A stretch of DNA of 64,000 bases from Parabacteroides sp. PM6-13 (lineage in GTDB: Bacteria > Bacteroidota > Bacteroidia > Bacteroidales > Tannerellaceae). Where the stretch lies: NCBI RefSeq assembly GCF_029892605.1, contig NZ_JARXWF010000002.1, positions 310,001-374,000 on the forward strand, read 5' to 3'. The notes below the pieces were generated by a model. That model searched no databases and was not told the DNA's origin. It saw only the letters and a program-made list of their open reading frames with translations. Made by a program: the position numbers and the translations under genes. Every line of letters begins with the position of its first letter. Positions within the stretch are counted from its first letter, which is position 1. Below are positions 9,037 through 17,215 of this stretch, piece by piece.

Positions 9037-10257
9037 ATGCTATCAGACATTCAGAATATACCTATTGAGGCATACGATTATCCGTTACCGGATGAGCGTA
9101 TCGCTAAGTTTCCTTTAGCTAAAAGGGACGAGTCCAAACTGCTGCTTTTCAACGAGGGAAAGGTGGGAGAAAGTGTTTTCAAAAACCTGCCCGACTACCT
9201 ACCACCCCAGTCACTGTTGGTGTTTAATAATACCCGGGTGATACAGGCACGACTGCTTTTCCGGAAGGAGACGGGTGCCCGTGTGGAGGTGTTTTGCTTA
9301 GAGCCTGCCGCGCCACGCGACTATGCGATGATTTTTCAGCAGCGGGAACGTTGCAGTTGGATATGCCTGGTGGGCAACCTGAAGAAATGGAAAGAGGGTT
9401 TATTAACGCGTGAGATTCTTATCGACGGTGAAAAGGTCATACTCACAGCCGAGAAGAAAGCGACGTATGGCGATACCCATCAGATCGAGTTTGCCTGGGA
9501 TCATCCCGATTGCACTTTTGCCGATCTATTGGATGCGGCGGGAGTATTACCCATCCCTCCTTACCTGCACCGGGAGACCGAGGAGAGCGACCTGGATAGC
9601 TACCAAACGGTCTATTCGCGCATCAAAGGATCGGTGGCAGCACCTACCGCGGGGCTTCATTTCACACCCGAGGTATTGGCTGATCTCGACCGGAAAGGCT
9701 TCGGACGCGAAGAATTGACCTTGCATGTCGGTGCCGGCACCTTCCGCCCGGTGAAGAGCGAAACGATTGCCGATCACGAGATGCATACGGAGTTTATATC
9801 CGTTCCCCGCGCAGCCATCGAACATATCAAACAAAACATCGGGCAGATCATTGCCGTCGGAACCACCTCCGTCCGGACATTGGAGAGCCTCTATTATATC
9901 GGCACAAAGTTGTCCGCCACGCCGGATGCCGACGCGGATTCGCTGGTGGTCGACCAATGGATGCCCTACCGCGAGGAGAGCAACCGGCTGACAACCGAGG
10001 AGGCGTTGCAATATATCTTGGATTACCTGGATCGGACAGGAAGCGACCGGTTGATCACCGCCACGCAGATCATGATTGCTCCGGGCTATCAGTTTCATGT
10101 CGTTCGCGGGATCATCACCAATTTCCACCAGCCTAAAAGCACCTTATTGTTGCTTATCTCCGCTTTTGTGGGGGGCAACTGGAAAGCGATGTATGACTAC
10201 GCGCTTGCAAACGATTTCCGTTTTCTGAGTTATGGCGATAGTTCTTTACTCTTATAA
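9037..10257 (+). CDS. queA: tRNA preQ1(34) S-adenosylmethionine ribosyltransferase-isomerase QueA
   Basis: Transfers and isomerises the ribosyl moiety of S-adenosylmethionine onto preQ1 at tRNA position 34, giving epoxyqueuosine. The family N-terminus (AYDYPLPDERIAKFP) is clear, as are VFNNTRVIQARL, the GSVAAPTAGLHFTPE segment, HVGAGTFRPV and GTTSVRTLES. At 406 residues the length is a little above the usual 340-360; the extra residues lie in the N-terminal half and in the region around 290-320. An in-frame TTG at 9031 could add two residues, but the ATG is preferred. Other queuosine genes are absent from the window. A palindrome pair overlaps its promoter, suggesting regulation. Confidence 0.95.
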   Translation: MLSDIQNIPIEAYDYPLPDERIAKFPLAKRDESKLLLFNEGKVGESVFKNLPDYLPPQSLLVFNNTRVIQARLLFRKETGARVEVFCLEPAAPRDYAMIFQQRERCSWICLVGNLKKWKEGLLTREILIDGEKVILTAEKKATYGDTHQIEFAWDHPDCTFADLLDAAGVLPIPPYLHRETEESDLDSYQTVYSRIKGSVAAPTAGLHFTPEVLADLDRKGFGREELTLHVGAGTFRPVKSETIADHEMHTEFISVPRAAIEHIKQNIGQIIAVGTTSVRTLESLYYIGTKLSATPDADADSLVVDQWMPYREESNRLTTEEALQYILDYLDRTGSDRLITATQIMIAPGYQFHVVRGIITNFHQPKSTLLLLISAFVGGNWKAMYDYALANDFRFLSYGDSSLLL

Positions 10258-10294
10258 TAAGGCAATAACCAGGCATTTCCTGCGTTAATTAGTC

Positions 10295-12280
10295 ATGATA
10301 AAAACGCGTTTGTCATATTATTTACTCTTCGTTGCTTTGGGTTCGTTATTGTTTTCCTGCAAAACGGCCAAACTAAGCGATGCCGAAGAGAAGCAGGCGA
10401 TCGGGGAATATTACGAAGCCGCCGCCATCTATCGCAAGGTGTATCAGAAAACCTCTTCCCAAAAGCGTGATCTCAGAGGCTATGTAGCCTTTCGGATGGC
10501 GGAGTGCAACCGGTTGATTAACTACACACCGCGGGCATCCGGTGCCTATATGAACGCGTTGCGCTATAATTATCCCGACAGCGTGGTCTATCTCCGCCTG
10601 GGGCAGATGTACCAGAAAGAGGGGAAATACAACGAGGCCATTAAGTATTACGAAGAATACCTCGCCGGTCACCCCGACCATATCTTGGCGCAAAACGGAC
10701 TGACAGGCAGCCAGCTGGCGCCGGAGATGCGGAAGAACCCGACCCGTTACACGGTGAAGCGGATGGATAAGTTCAACTCGCGGCGCGGGGAGTTCAGCCC
10801 GATGCTAACGGGAGAGAACTACGATAAGCTCTATTTCGCCTCTTCCCGTCCGAATAAGGCGTTGGAAAATCAGCAGATAAGCGCTATTACCGGCACCAAC
10901 AGCAACGATTTATACGAGATTTCCCAGGATGAAAACGGCAACTGGCAGGCGCCCACCCCTGTGGAGGGAGGCGTGAACACCGAGTTCGACGAAGGCACCC
11001 CTTCGTTTACGGCGGATGGAAGCACTATGTATTACACCTACTGTGCCAGTGACCCGGTCGACGCGCGTACGGCGGAGATCTACCGTTCGCAGCGAAGCAG
11101 CGCGCAATGGGGCAAAGGCGAGAAGGTGGCGCTGGTGAAAGACTCCATCACCCCATTGGCTCATCCGGCCATTTCACCGGATGGTAAATTCCTCTATTTC
11201 GTTTCCGATGCCGTAGGTGGCTTCGGTGGAAAGGATATTTTCCGGGCGAGGGCGATAGGGACGGGCTTCGGACCGATGGAGAACCTGGGGCCGGAGATCA
11301 ATACCCCGGGCGACGAAATGTTTCCCTATGTGCGCGATTCGGTCACGATCTATTTTGCCTCTAACGGACATCCGGGCATGGGCGGATTGGATCTCTTCAA
11401 AGCCACGCAAGACAGCACCGGACACTGGACGGTAGAGAATATGGGGTATCCGGTCAATTCGATGGCGGATGACTTCGGCATCACCTTTGCCGGACGACAG
11501 GAACGGGGATTCTTCAGCTCGAACCGGAACGATGCCCGGGGCTACGACCACCTGTATTCGTTTGAATATCCGACGGTGACTATATTGATCGAAGGTTTTG
11601 TATTGGATGTCGAGGAATATCCGATCGAAGAGGCAGTGATCCGTATCGTTGGGCGCGATGGCTTGAATGTGCGGGTGCCTGTACGCAAAGACGGAAGCTA
11701 CCGCGTGGAATTGGAACGCGACATCAGTTATGTGATGATGGCCAGCGCGCGAGGCTATCTCAATCAGAATTTCGACCTCAAGACCGGCCCGGAGGAGGAG
11801 AACGAGACCTATATCGTTGATTTCTTCCTTTCACCTCTCCATGAGCCGGTGGTTATAGAAAACATATTCTACGACTTCGACCGAGCTACCTTGCGCCCCG
11901 AATCGAAAGAGGCGTTGGACGAGATGATCAAGATGCTCGATGATAATCCGAATGTAACCATCGAACTACGCGCCCATACCGACCGCAAAGGGACCGAAGC
12001 CTACAACGAGGGATTGGCACAACGCCGTGCCCAATCGGTCGTAGACTATCTGATTGCTGCTGGCATCGACAAAGAACGTCTGGAAGCCAAAGGATATGGC
12101 AAAACCACTCCCAAGGAGATCACGAAGCGAATGGCGGAAAACTACGACTTCCTGCAGGAGGGAACGGTGTTGACCGAAGAGTTTATCCTTACGCTTACTC
12201 CCGAACAACAGGAGATAGCCGACCAGATCAATCGACGGACTGAATTTAAAGTGGTGCGTACGAATTACAACCTTTTCTAA
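10295..12280 (+). CDS. porE: PorE-like type IX secretion OmpA-family lipoprotein
   Basis: A 661-residue outer-membrane-associated lipoprotein (lipobox LFSC, Cys22). The domains in order are TPR repeats (about 35-135), a WD40/PD40-like beta-propeller (about 150-430, with repeats such as HPAISPDGKFLYFVS), a carboxypeptidase-regulatory-like beta domain (about 430-510) and an OmpA peptidoglycan-binding domain (about 520-620, with ENIFYDFDRATLRPES and the ELRAHTDRKG motif). This TPR-propeller-CRD-OmpA order is that of PorE (PG1058) of the Porphyromonas gingivalis type IX secretion system, which ties the machine to peptidoglycan. The next gene, a PagL-like barrel, follows after one base. A type IX cargo candidate lies at 17.2-19.1 kb. 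Confidence 0.82.
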   Translation: MIKTRLSYYLLFVALGSLLFSCKTAKLSDAEEKQAIGEYYEAAAIYRKVYQKTSSQKRDLRGYVAFRMAECNRLINYTPRASGAYMNALRYNYPDSVVYLRLGQMYQKEGKYNEAIKYYEEYLAGHPDHILAQNGLTGSQLAPEMRKNPTRYTVKRMDKFNSRRGEFSPMLTGENYDKLYFASSRPNKALENQQISAITGTNSNDLYEISQDENGNWQAPTPVEGGVNTEFDEGTPSFTADGSTMYYTYCASDPVDARTAEIYRSQRSSAQWGKGEKVALVKDSITPLAHPAISPDGKFLYFVSDAVGGFGGKDIFRARAIGTGFGPMENLGPEINTPGDEMFPYVRDSVTIYFASNGHPGMGGLDLFKATQDSTGHWTVENMGYPVNSMADDFGITFAGRQERGFFSSNRNDARGYDHLYSFEYPTVTILIEGFVLDVEEYPIEEAVIRIVGRDGLNVRVPVRKDGSYRVELERDISYVMMASARGYLNQNFDLKTGPEEENETYIVDFFLSPLHEPVVIENIFYDFDRATLRPESKEALDEMIKMLDDNPNVTIELRAHTDRKGTEAYNEGLAQRRAQSVVDYLIAAGIDKERLEAKGYGKTTPKEITKRMAENYDFLQEGTVLTEEFILTLTPEQQEIADQINRRTEFKVVRTNYNLF

Positions 12281-12281
12281 T

Positions 12282-13508
12282 ATGCGGCAAAAATGTATCT
12301 GGGTGATCATCTGGCTGCTGGCCACCGGCTCTCTGTTGGCGGAGGGCATGCCTGTTGATAGCCTCACCAAGAAAAGAGATCCGCAATTTCTGGCCATCAA
12401 TATGATGGGAGGTGTGGTGCTTCCTACCAATGCCTATATCAAAGCTGGAAACAGGATGCCGGCGTATAGTGCTTTGTCGTTGAAATATGGGTTCGCCTCT
12501 TCGGGAGAGAGCTGGCAAGATGTGGCCTACGGGATGCCTTACTATGGTATTGGCTTTTACAGCGCACGCTTTTTTCACAAAAAAGCCTTAGGGAACCCCT
12601 TCTCGCTTTACCTGTTTCAAGGAGCCCGGATCCGGGATTTCAGCCGGAAAACCTGGTTGGGCTTCGAGTTGAACCTGGGTATGTCGTTCAACTGGAAAGC
12701 CTATGATGCCTTTGATAATCCGGACAATATCGCGTTGGGATCGGCCGTCAATATTCATGTGGGCGCCAATCTTTACATGACCACCTCCCTGTCGAAACGG
12801 GTCGATCTGCGTTACGGCCTGGGCGTTTCCCATTTCTCGAACGGAGCGCAGCAATTGCCCAATAAGGGATTGAATATGGCAGCTCCCTTTGTCGAAGTGG
12901 TGTATAAGCTGCAGGACGACAAGGAGAAGCCTTCTGTCGACAAGGAGCTGACGCCACCACCGGTTGACCCGCATTTCAATTACGACTTGACATTCACCTC
13001 CACCACCCGGCAGATCTGGATGGATACGTTGGGTACGAACCTACCAAGCCGTTTGATTGACAAGAACTTCAAAGTGTTTGGCGTGAGCTTCTCCGCTTTA
13101 TACACCAAAAACTATAAATACCGCTGGGGGCCGAGCGTTGAGATCGTGTATGACGAAAGCTCGGGCGCACATGCCTGGCGACAGCAACATCCGGTGGATG
13201 GCAAATACTACGACCGCATCCGCTTAGCGCCTTTTTTCGAGCGTCTTTCGTTGGGTGTCTCTCTCCGGGGCGAAGTTACCTATCCGCACCACTCCTTCTT
13301 TTGCAATCTGGGATACAACCTATTGCATGGCAACAGTTATGACTTTCGTTTTTATCAGATCCTGGGCGTAAAGGCCTATCTGAAAGAGAACATATTCGGC
13401 ACCTTCGGCATTCGAGCCGCCCGGTTTAGTAAAGCGCAATACCTCTATTGGAGCATTGGCTATACGATTCCCGGGAAACCGCTCAAAAGCAAAGTGACCT
13501 TACAATAA
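12282..13508 (+). CDS. PagL-like acyloxyacyl hydrolase-family outer membrane protein
   Basis: A 408-residue protein with a signal peptide (about 1-21) and beta-strand-rich sequence. The segment GVSHFSNGAQQLPNKGLN (His184, Ser186) matches the HxSN...NxG motif of PagL-type lipid A 3-O-deacylases, in which His and Ser are catalytic. The protein is about twice the length of PagL; the second half (about 230-400) carries further barrel-like strands. Function inferred: removal of an acyl chain from lipid A in the outer membrane. It sits one base after the PorE-like gene, and the pair is probably co-transcribed, so a structural role alongside type IX secretion is an alternative. Confidence 0.7.
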   Translation: MRQKCIWVIIWLLATGSLLAEGMPVDSLTKKRDPQFLAINMMGGVVLPTNAYIKAGNRMPAYSALSLKYGFASSGESWQDVAYGMPYYGIGFYSARFFHKKALGNPFSLYLFQGARIRDFSRKTWLGFELNLGMSFNWKAYDAFDNPDNIALGSAVNIHVGANLYMTTSLSKRVDLRYGLGVSHFSNGAQQLPNKGLNMAAPFVEVVYKLQDDKEKPSVDKELTPPPVDPHFNYDLTFTSTTRQIWMDTLGTNLPSRLIDKNFKVFGVSFSALYTKNYKYRWGPSVEIVYDESSGAHAWRQQHPVDGKYYDRIRLAPFFERLSLGVSLRGEVTYPHHSFFCNLGYNLLHGNSYDFRFYQILGVKAYLKENIFGTFGIRAARFSKAQYLYWSIGYTIPGKPLKSKVTLQ

Positions 13509-13512
13509 TGCT

Positions 13513-14991
13513 TTAGCTCTTTTTCTCCTTTTGTTCCTTTTTCTCCTTTTCCAATACCTTTTGCATTTCCTTGTGTTGCTCGAAGTTTGAATCCATTCGT
13601 TCTTTATCTTTATCGGGCATCTCCGGTAGTTCGTTGATCAGTTGCCGCAAATCAATCAGATGTAACGTACTCTTTTTCCCATCGGGCGACAACATCGGTT
13701 CTTCCGATACGGAGCGGAAAAACATATCATTGTAGAGCGATTCAAAGAAATAACGATGATAATGGAAGAAAGAGGGTTTATATTGATCGGCCACTTTCAG
13801 TGCCTCCCGGACATAGAGCACACGAGCAAACAGGCCTTTTTTTCGGGATACGTCACTTTGATAATACTCTATGCGGGATACATTGATGCCGGAAAGGTGA
13901 CTCAATAGAGCTATATTCTCTGGCTCTTCCTGCCACGCTTTGTAGTAGAGTCGATCCGATTCGGCAATATTACCATCTTTCCGGAATGTCTCGGCACGGA
14001 ATTTCAGCAACTGACGCACATAAATCGGTAATGCCTCCATATTCTTTTCTGCCTTATCCAGAAAAGCGTGCCCCATTTTGCGGTCGTATGTTTTGCCAAG
14101 CGACGAACCCAAGAGCAAGCAGACATCGATTTGTGTTGTGTCGGCAGCGTATGCCTCCTGCAACGGTTCGATCGCATTCATGAATTGCCCCGCATAATAA
14201 CGGCTGACACCTGCGTATTTCAGGGTCAAAAAGGTCGAGTCGCCCTCTACCAATAATTGGGTGTAAAGCGAATCGGCTTCCGGATACAGCTTATTCATAT
14301 AGAGCGTCATGGCTTTATTACGCTCCAGTTGGCGGTTGTTCGGGTTATAGTATAGGGCGGTGTCGCAAACCGTCAAGGCGAAATGTGCCGACTCGCCTCC
14401 GATGCGAAGCATGGTGTTGATCAGTGCGCTGGCCAGCGATGCATTCTCTTTGTTATATTGATACGCCAAGTGGTAACAGGCCTCCGCTGGCTGCAAATCG
14501 CCCATCTGGGTATAACAGTCGCCCATGCTACGCAACAGGACAGGGTTCGTCTCATCATTCATCAACAGGAATTCATACTTTTCGATGGCCGCTTCATACT
14601 CTCCCAGCTGCTGATGCAGGCGAGCAATCTGGTAGTTCGCGTAGAAATTGGCCGTATCAACCTGCAACACCGAATTAAAATAATGCTCGGCATCCTTCGC
14701 ACGCCCCATATTCACCGCCATGCGGCCTAAGGTATTCCGCATATCCACATTGGTGGTATCCATCTGTAGGCACATACTATAATGGCGATAAGCCTCGGGA
14801 TAGCGCAACAATCCTTCATACGCCTGGCCGATCGCCTGCAGGTTGGTATAGGTAGAATCGGTTGCGGAGAGCGTTTCCGCCTGTTCCAACACCTCTTTGT
14901 ACTTGCGTTGACCTACTAATTCTTGCAATGAGATCTCCTGGGCCGCTCCGGTAAGGGTGAAGCAGCAGAACAATAACAACAACTTTTTCAT
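13513..14991 (-). CDS. Exported tetratricopeptide-repeat protein
   Basis: A 492-residue protein with a signal peptide (cleavage after GAA, next residue Gln) and about eight TPR-like helical repeats between residues 20 and 380, for example YPEAYRHYSMCLQMDTTNVD and AEHYFNSVLQVDTANFYANY. The C-terminus is a short Lys/Glu-rich tail. No catalytic motif is visible; TPR proteins scaffold other proteins. It is the third gene of a BlaI / M56 / TPR operon, 16 bases after the M56 gene, so it may take part in the same envelope response. Its stop lies five bases from that of the convergent PagL-like gene. Confidence 0.8.
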   Translation of the reverse strand: MKKLLLLFCCFTLTGAAQEISLQELVGQRKYKEVLEQAETLSATDSTYTNLQAIGQAYEGLLRYPEAYRHYSMCLQMDTTNVDMRNTLGRMAVNMGRAKDAEHYFNSVLQVDTANFYANYQIARLHQQLGEYEAAIEKYEFLLMNDETNPVLLRSMGDCYTQMGDLQPAEACYHLAYQYNKENASLASALINTMLRIGGESAHFALTVCDTALYYNPNNRQLERNKAMTLYMNKLYPEADSLYTQLLVEGDSTFLTLKYAGVSRYYAGQFMNAIEPLQEAYAADTTQIDVCLLLGSSLGKTYDRKMGHAFLDKAEKNMEALPIYVRQLLKFRAETFRKDGNIAESDRLYYKAWQEEPENIALLSHLSGINVSRIEYYQSDVSRKKGLFARVLYVREALKVADQYKPSFFHYHRYFFESLYNDMFFRSVSEEPMLSPDGKKSTLHLIDLRQLINELPEMPDKDKERMDSNFEQHKEMQKVLEKEKKEQKEKKS

Positions 14992-15007
14992 ATGTTTATT
15001 TATTTAT

Positions 15008-16732
15008 CTATTGAAGTCTGAAATGTATGGGCATTGTATATCTTACCCGAACCGGCTTGCCTCTTTGCTCGCCCGGTTCCCACTTAGGCATCGAAGTAAC
15101 CACCCGCAAAGCCTCCCTATCCAAAGAGGGATCTTGTCCGCGAACGATCTCCGCTTCTACGATCGAGCCGTCTTTCTCTACCACGAAGGAGACAACGACA
15201 CGCCCCTGAATCCCATTCTCCTGCGCGATGAGGGGATATTTGATGGAACGATTTATATAGCGTAATAATTCCGCATCGCCTGTCGCAAAGCTGGGCATCT
15301 TTTCAACCACCGTAAAGACCATCTTTTCCGCCTCCTCTTCCTGCATACGGAACTCTATCGGCATCGAATATTTCACGTTAACGGCCTTTCCTCGTTGTCT
15401 GCCCGGTTCCCATTTTGGCAATTCACTGACAACACGAATAGCCTCTGCATCCAAGGAGGGGAAAACACCAGAAATCACTTCCGGATGGCGCACCACCCCA
15501 TCGCTACCAATAACAAAAGAGACCACGACCCGGCCGCTTATCCCTTGCTCCATGGCATCTTGAGGATAGCGTATGTTATTATTGATATGAGCTACCAAGG
15601 CAGCGTCGCCCTGTGCAAACCGGGGCATTTGCTCTACCACGGTGAAGATCTGACTCTCCGCCTTATTTTCTACAACAGCCTCCTCAACCACCACAGGAGC
15701 CGTAAAAGGCTGAGCGGGTTCATGGGTAGGTGCTTCGACCATTTTTTCAATGGCTATGGTGAGTTCGGGAAGAGGATTTTCGACATTGACAAGGATTGTC
15801 TTTTCGACCGGCAATATGGCCTGCCCGACATCCTGAGCAATCCGAGCCAGGGCTTCTATATTGCTCAAGACCATCAAGACTCCCAACAGCGGAATAAAAG
15901 TCAGGTATTTTGTTCGGCTTATGCCTTTGCTGCGCTTTTTATTCATCATGCCGATGCGGTTCTTCAAGTGCAACACATTGAAGCTGTTATACAGATGAAC
16001 CGTCTCGCTATGATGCGCCAAGCCCAATAGGTGATATTGATAGCTGCGACAGTCATAGCCCGATTCCAACACCCGGTTGTCGGCCAGATATTCCAGGTTA
16101 TGACGCACCTCTCTTTTCAACAGCCAAACGAAGGGATTAAACCAACAAACGATGGTGATCAGTTCGCTTACTATGACATCTAAGGAGTGCCATTGATTGA
16201 CATGCGTCTTCTCATGCGTAAGGATTTCCGCCAATTCCGGTTCCGAATGGCTCTCCGGATGAATAAAGATCAATTTGAAAAAAGAGAATGGCCCGGCCGG
16301 TTTGCGCAATAGATGCACCGGTGTTCCCTGCAACAGCTCTTTTTTGCTCTTGCGAGCCAGCCACAGAATGCTTATCAGTTGCGTAGTAAAACGAACAATA
16401 AAGAAGAGAACCAAGGCGCCATAAATAATCCACAAACCGGTAGTTAATAGCTCTTTCCAAGCAAAAGCAGAAGCCGCCTCCCCAGCGGTCGCCGTTACGC
16501 CCGGCGTGATCATCGAAGAATAGATCAGTATGACCTCCGCCATCGGTTCCTGCGCCTTTAACCAGTCCTGGATGTTAAACAGGGGGTAAATCAATGCCAA
16601 AGCAAAGAAGGCTAACAGAATCGTTCGGCGCAGCTTAAAGAAGGTGTCTTTATAGAAAAAGAGCCGGTAGAAGGCATAAAAGAGTGCAAAAGCAACATTC
16701 ACCTTCAAAAAGTAGGCAAATTCGGGACTCAT
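15008..16732 (-). CDS. BlaR1-type M56 membrane metallopeptidase with two TonB C-terminal domains
   Basis: A 574-residue sensor-protease. Four transmembrane helices (about 10-27, 37-53, 95-115 and 255-275) flank the gluzincin motif HEKTH (His173, Glu174, His177), followed by WHSLDVIVSELI, as in BlaR1/MecR1. The periplasmic C-terminal half lacks a penicillin-binding sensor and instead has two tandem TonB C-terminal domains (about 370-455 and 485-570), each with the RYP/KYP...GRVVVSFVI..DG pattern. Known: M56 peptidases inactivate BlaI-type repressors on signal. Inferred: the TonB domains serve as sensor or partner-binding module. Upstream by 20 bases is the matching BlaI-type repressor. Confidence 0.9.
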   Translation of the reverse strand: MSPEFAYFLKVNVAFALFYAFYRLFFYKDTFFKLRRTILLAFFALALIYPLFNIQDWLKAQEPMAEVILIYSSMITPGVTATAGEAASAFAWKELLTTGLWIIYGALVLFFIVRFTTQLISILWLARKSKKELLQGTPVHLLRKPAGPFSFFKLIFIHPESHSEPELAEILTHEKTHVNQWHSLDVIVSELITIVCWFNPFVWLLKREVRHNLEYLADNRVLESGYDCRSYQYHLLGLAHHSETVHLYNSFNVLHLKNRIGMMNKKRSKGISRTKYLTFIPLLGVLMVLSNIEALARIAQDVGQAILPVEKTILVNVENPLPELTIAIEKMVEAPTHEPAQPFTAPVVVEEAVVENKAESQIFTVVEQMPRFAQGDAALVAHINNNIRYPQDAMEQGISGRVVVSFVIGSDGVVRHPEVISGVFPSLDAEAIRVVSELPKWEPGRQRGKAVNVKYSMPIEFRMQEEEAEKMVFTVVEKMPSFATGDAELLRYINRSIKYPLIAQENGIQGRVVVSFVVEKDGSIVEAEIVRGQDPSLDREALRVVTSMPKWEPGEQRGKPVRVRYTMPIHFRLQ

Positions 16733-16752
16733 AGGCAGAAAGAATTGATAGG

Positions 16753-17118
16753 TTATTCTTTTCCTTTTTCAATCATATGGATAATCTCTTTCAGATCGTC
16801 AGACGAGATCTTTTGCTCCTTGGCAAAGAAAGAGACCATTTCCTTGTAAGAATCGGCAAAGTAGTTGGTCACAACACCGCTCATGAACGTTCGTTTGTAT
16901 TCGCTTTTTGCTATTAAAGAATAATATTGATAGGTATTGCCACAACGACGAGCCTTCACATACTTCTTACGTTCCAGGTTCTTAATGACCGACGCCAACG
17001 TAGTGTAAGGAGGCTTTTCCTCTTCCTCAAAAGTGGCCAACACATCCTTTACGAAGCAAGGTTCCGTACGCCAGACACGGCGCATAACATCCTCTTCCTG
17101 TATGGTTAATTTTTCCAT
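16753..17118 (-). CDS. BlaI/MecI/CopY-family transcriptional repressor
   Basis: A 121-residue winged-helix repressor. The DNA-binding part (residues 5-75) shows LTIQEEDVMRRVW, PPYTTLASVIKNLERKKYV and the wing KARRCGNTYQYYSLI, all typical of BlaI/MecI. The C-terminal helices mediate dimerisation. Known: such repressors are cleaved after activation of the M56 sensor peptidase, which is encoded 20 bases downstream here. An inverted repeat between the -33 and -7 boxes of its own promoter indicates autoregulation. The target stimulus is unknown; beta-lactams are unlikely because the partner lacks a penicillin-binding domain. Confidence 0.93.
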   Translation of the reverse strand: MEKLTIQEEDVMRRVWRTEPCFVKDVLATFEEEEKPPYTTLASVIKNLERKKYVKARRCGNTYQYYSLIAKSEYKRTFMSGVVTNYFADSYKEMVSFFAKEQKISSDDLKEIIHMIEKGKE

Positions 17119-17135
17119 GATACATGTTTTTATGA

Positions 17136-17176
17136 TACGATCTCACAAATCTACGATTCGATCGTAAACAATCAAA
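17136..17176 (-). promoter_or_regulatory. Promoter and operator of the BlaI / M56 / TPR operon
   Basis: On the minus strand the -7 box is TAGATTTG (17146-17153) and the -33 box TTTG (17173-17176), with 19 bases between them. In the spacer, TACGAT (17152-17157) and ATCGTA (17161-17166) form an inverted repeat with a 3-base centre. A further TACGATC half-site lies at 17136-17142, downstream of the -7 box. Placement between the promoter boxes is what is expected for repression by BlaI. Confidence 0.65.
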
Positions 17177-17215
17177 AAGAAAGGAGTTAAATAGTATTAA
17201 ATATGCCCGAAATGC

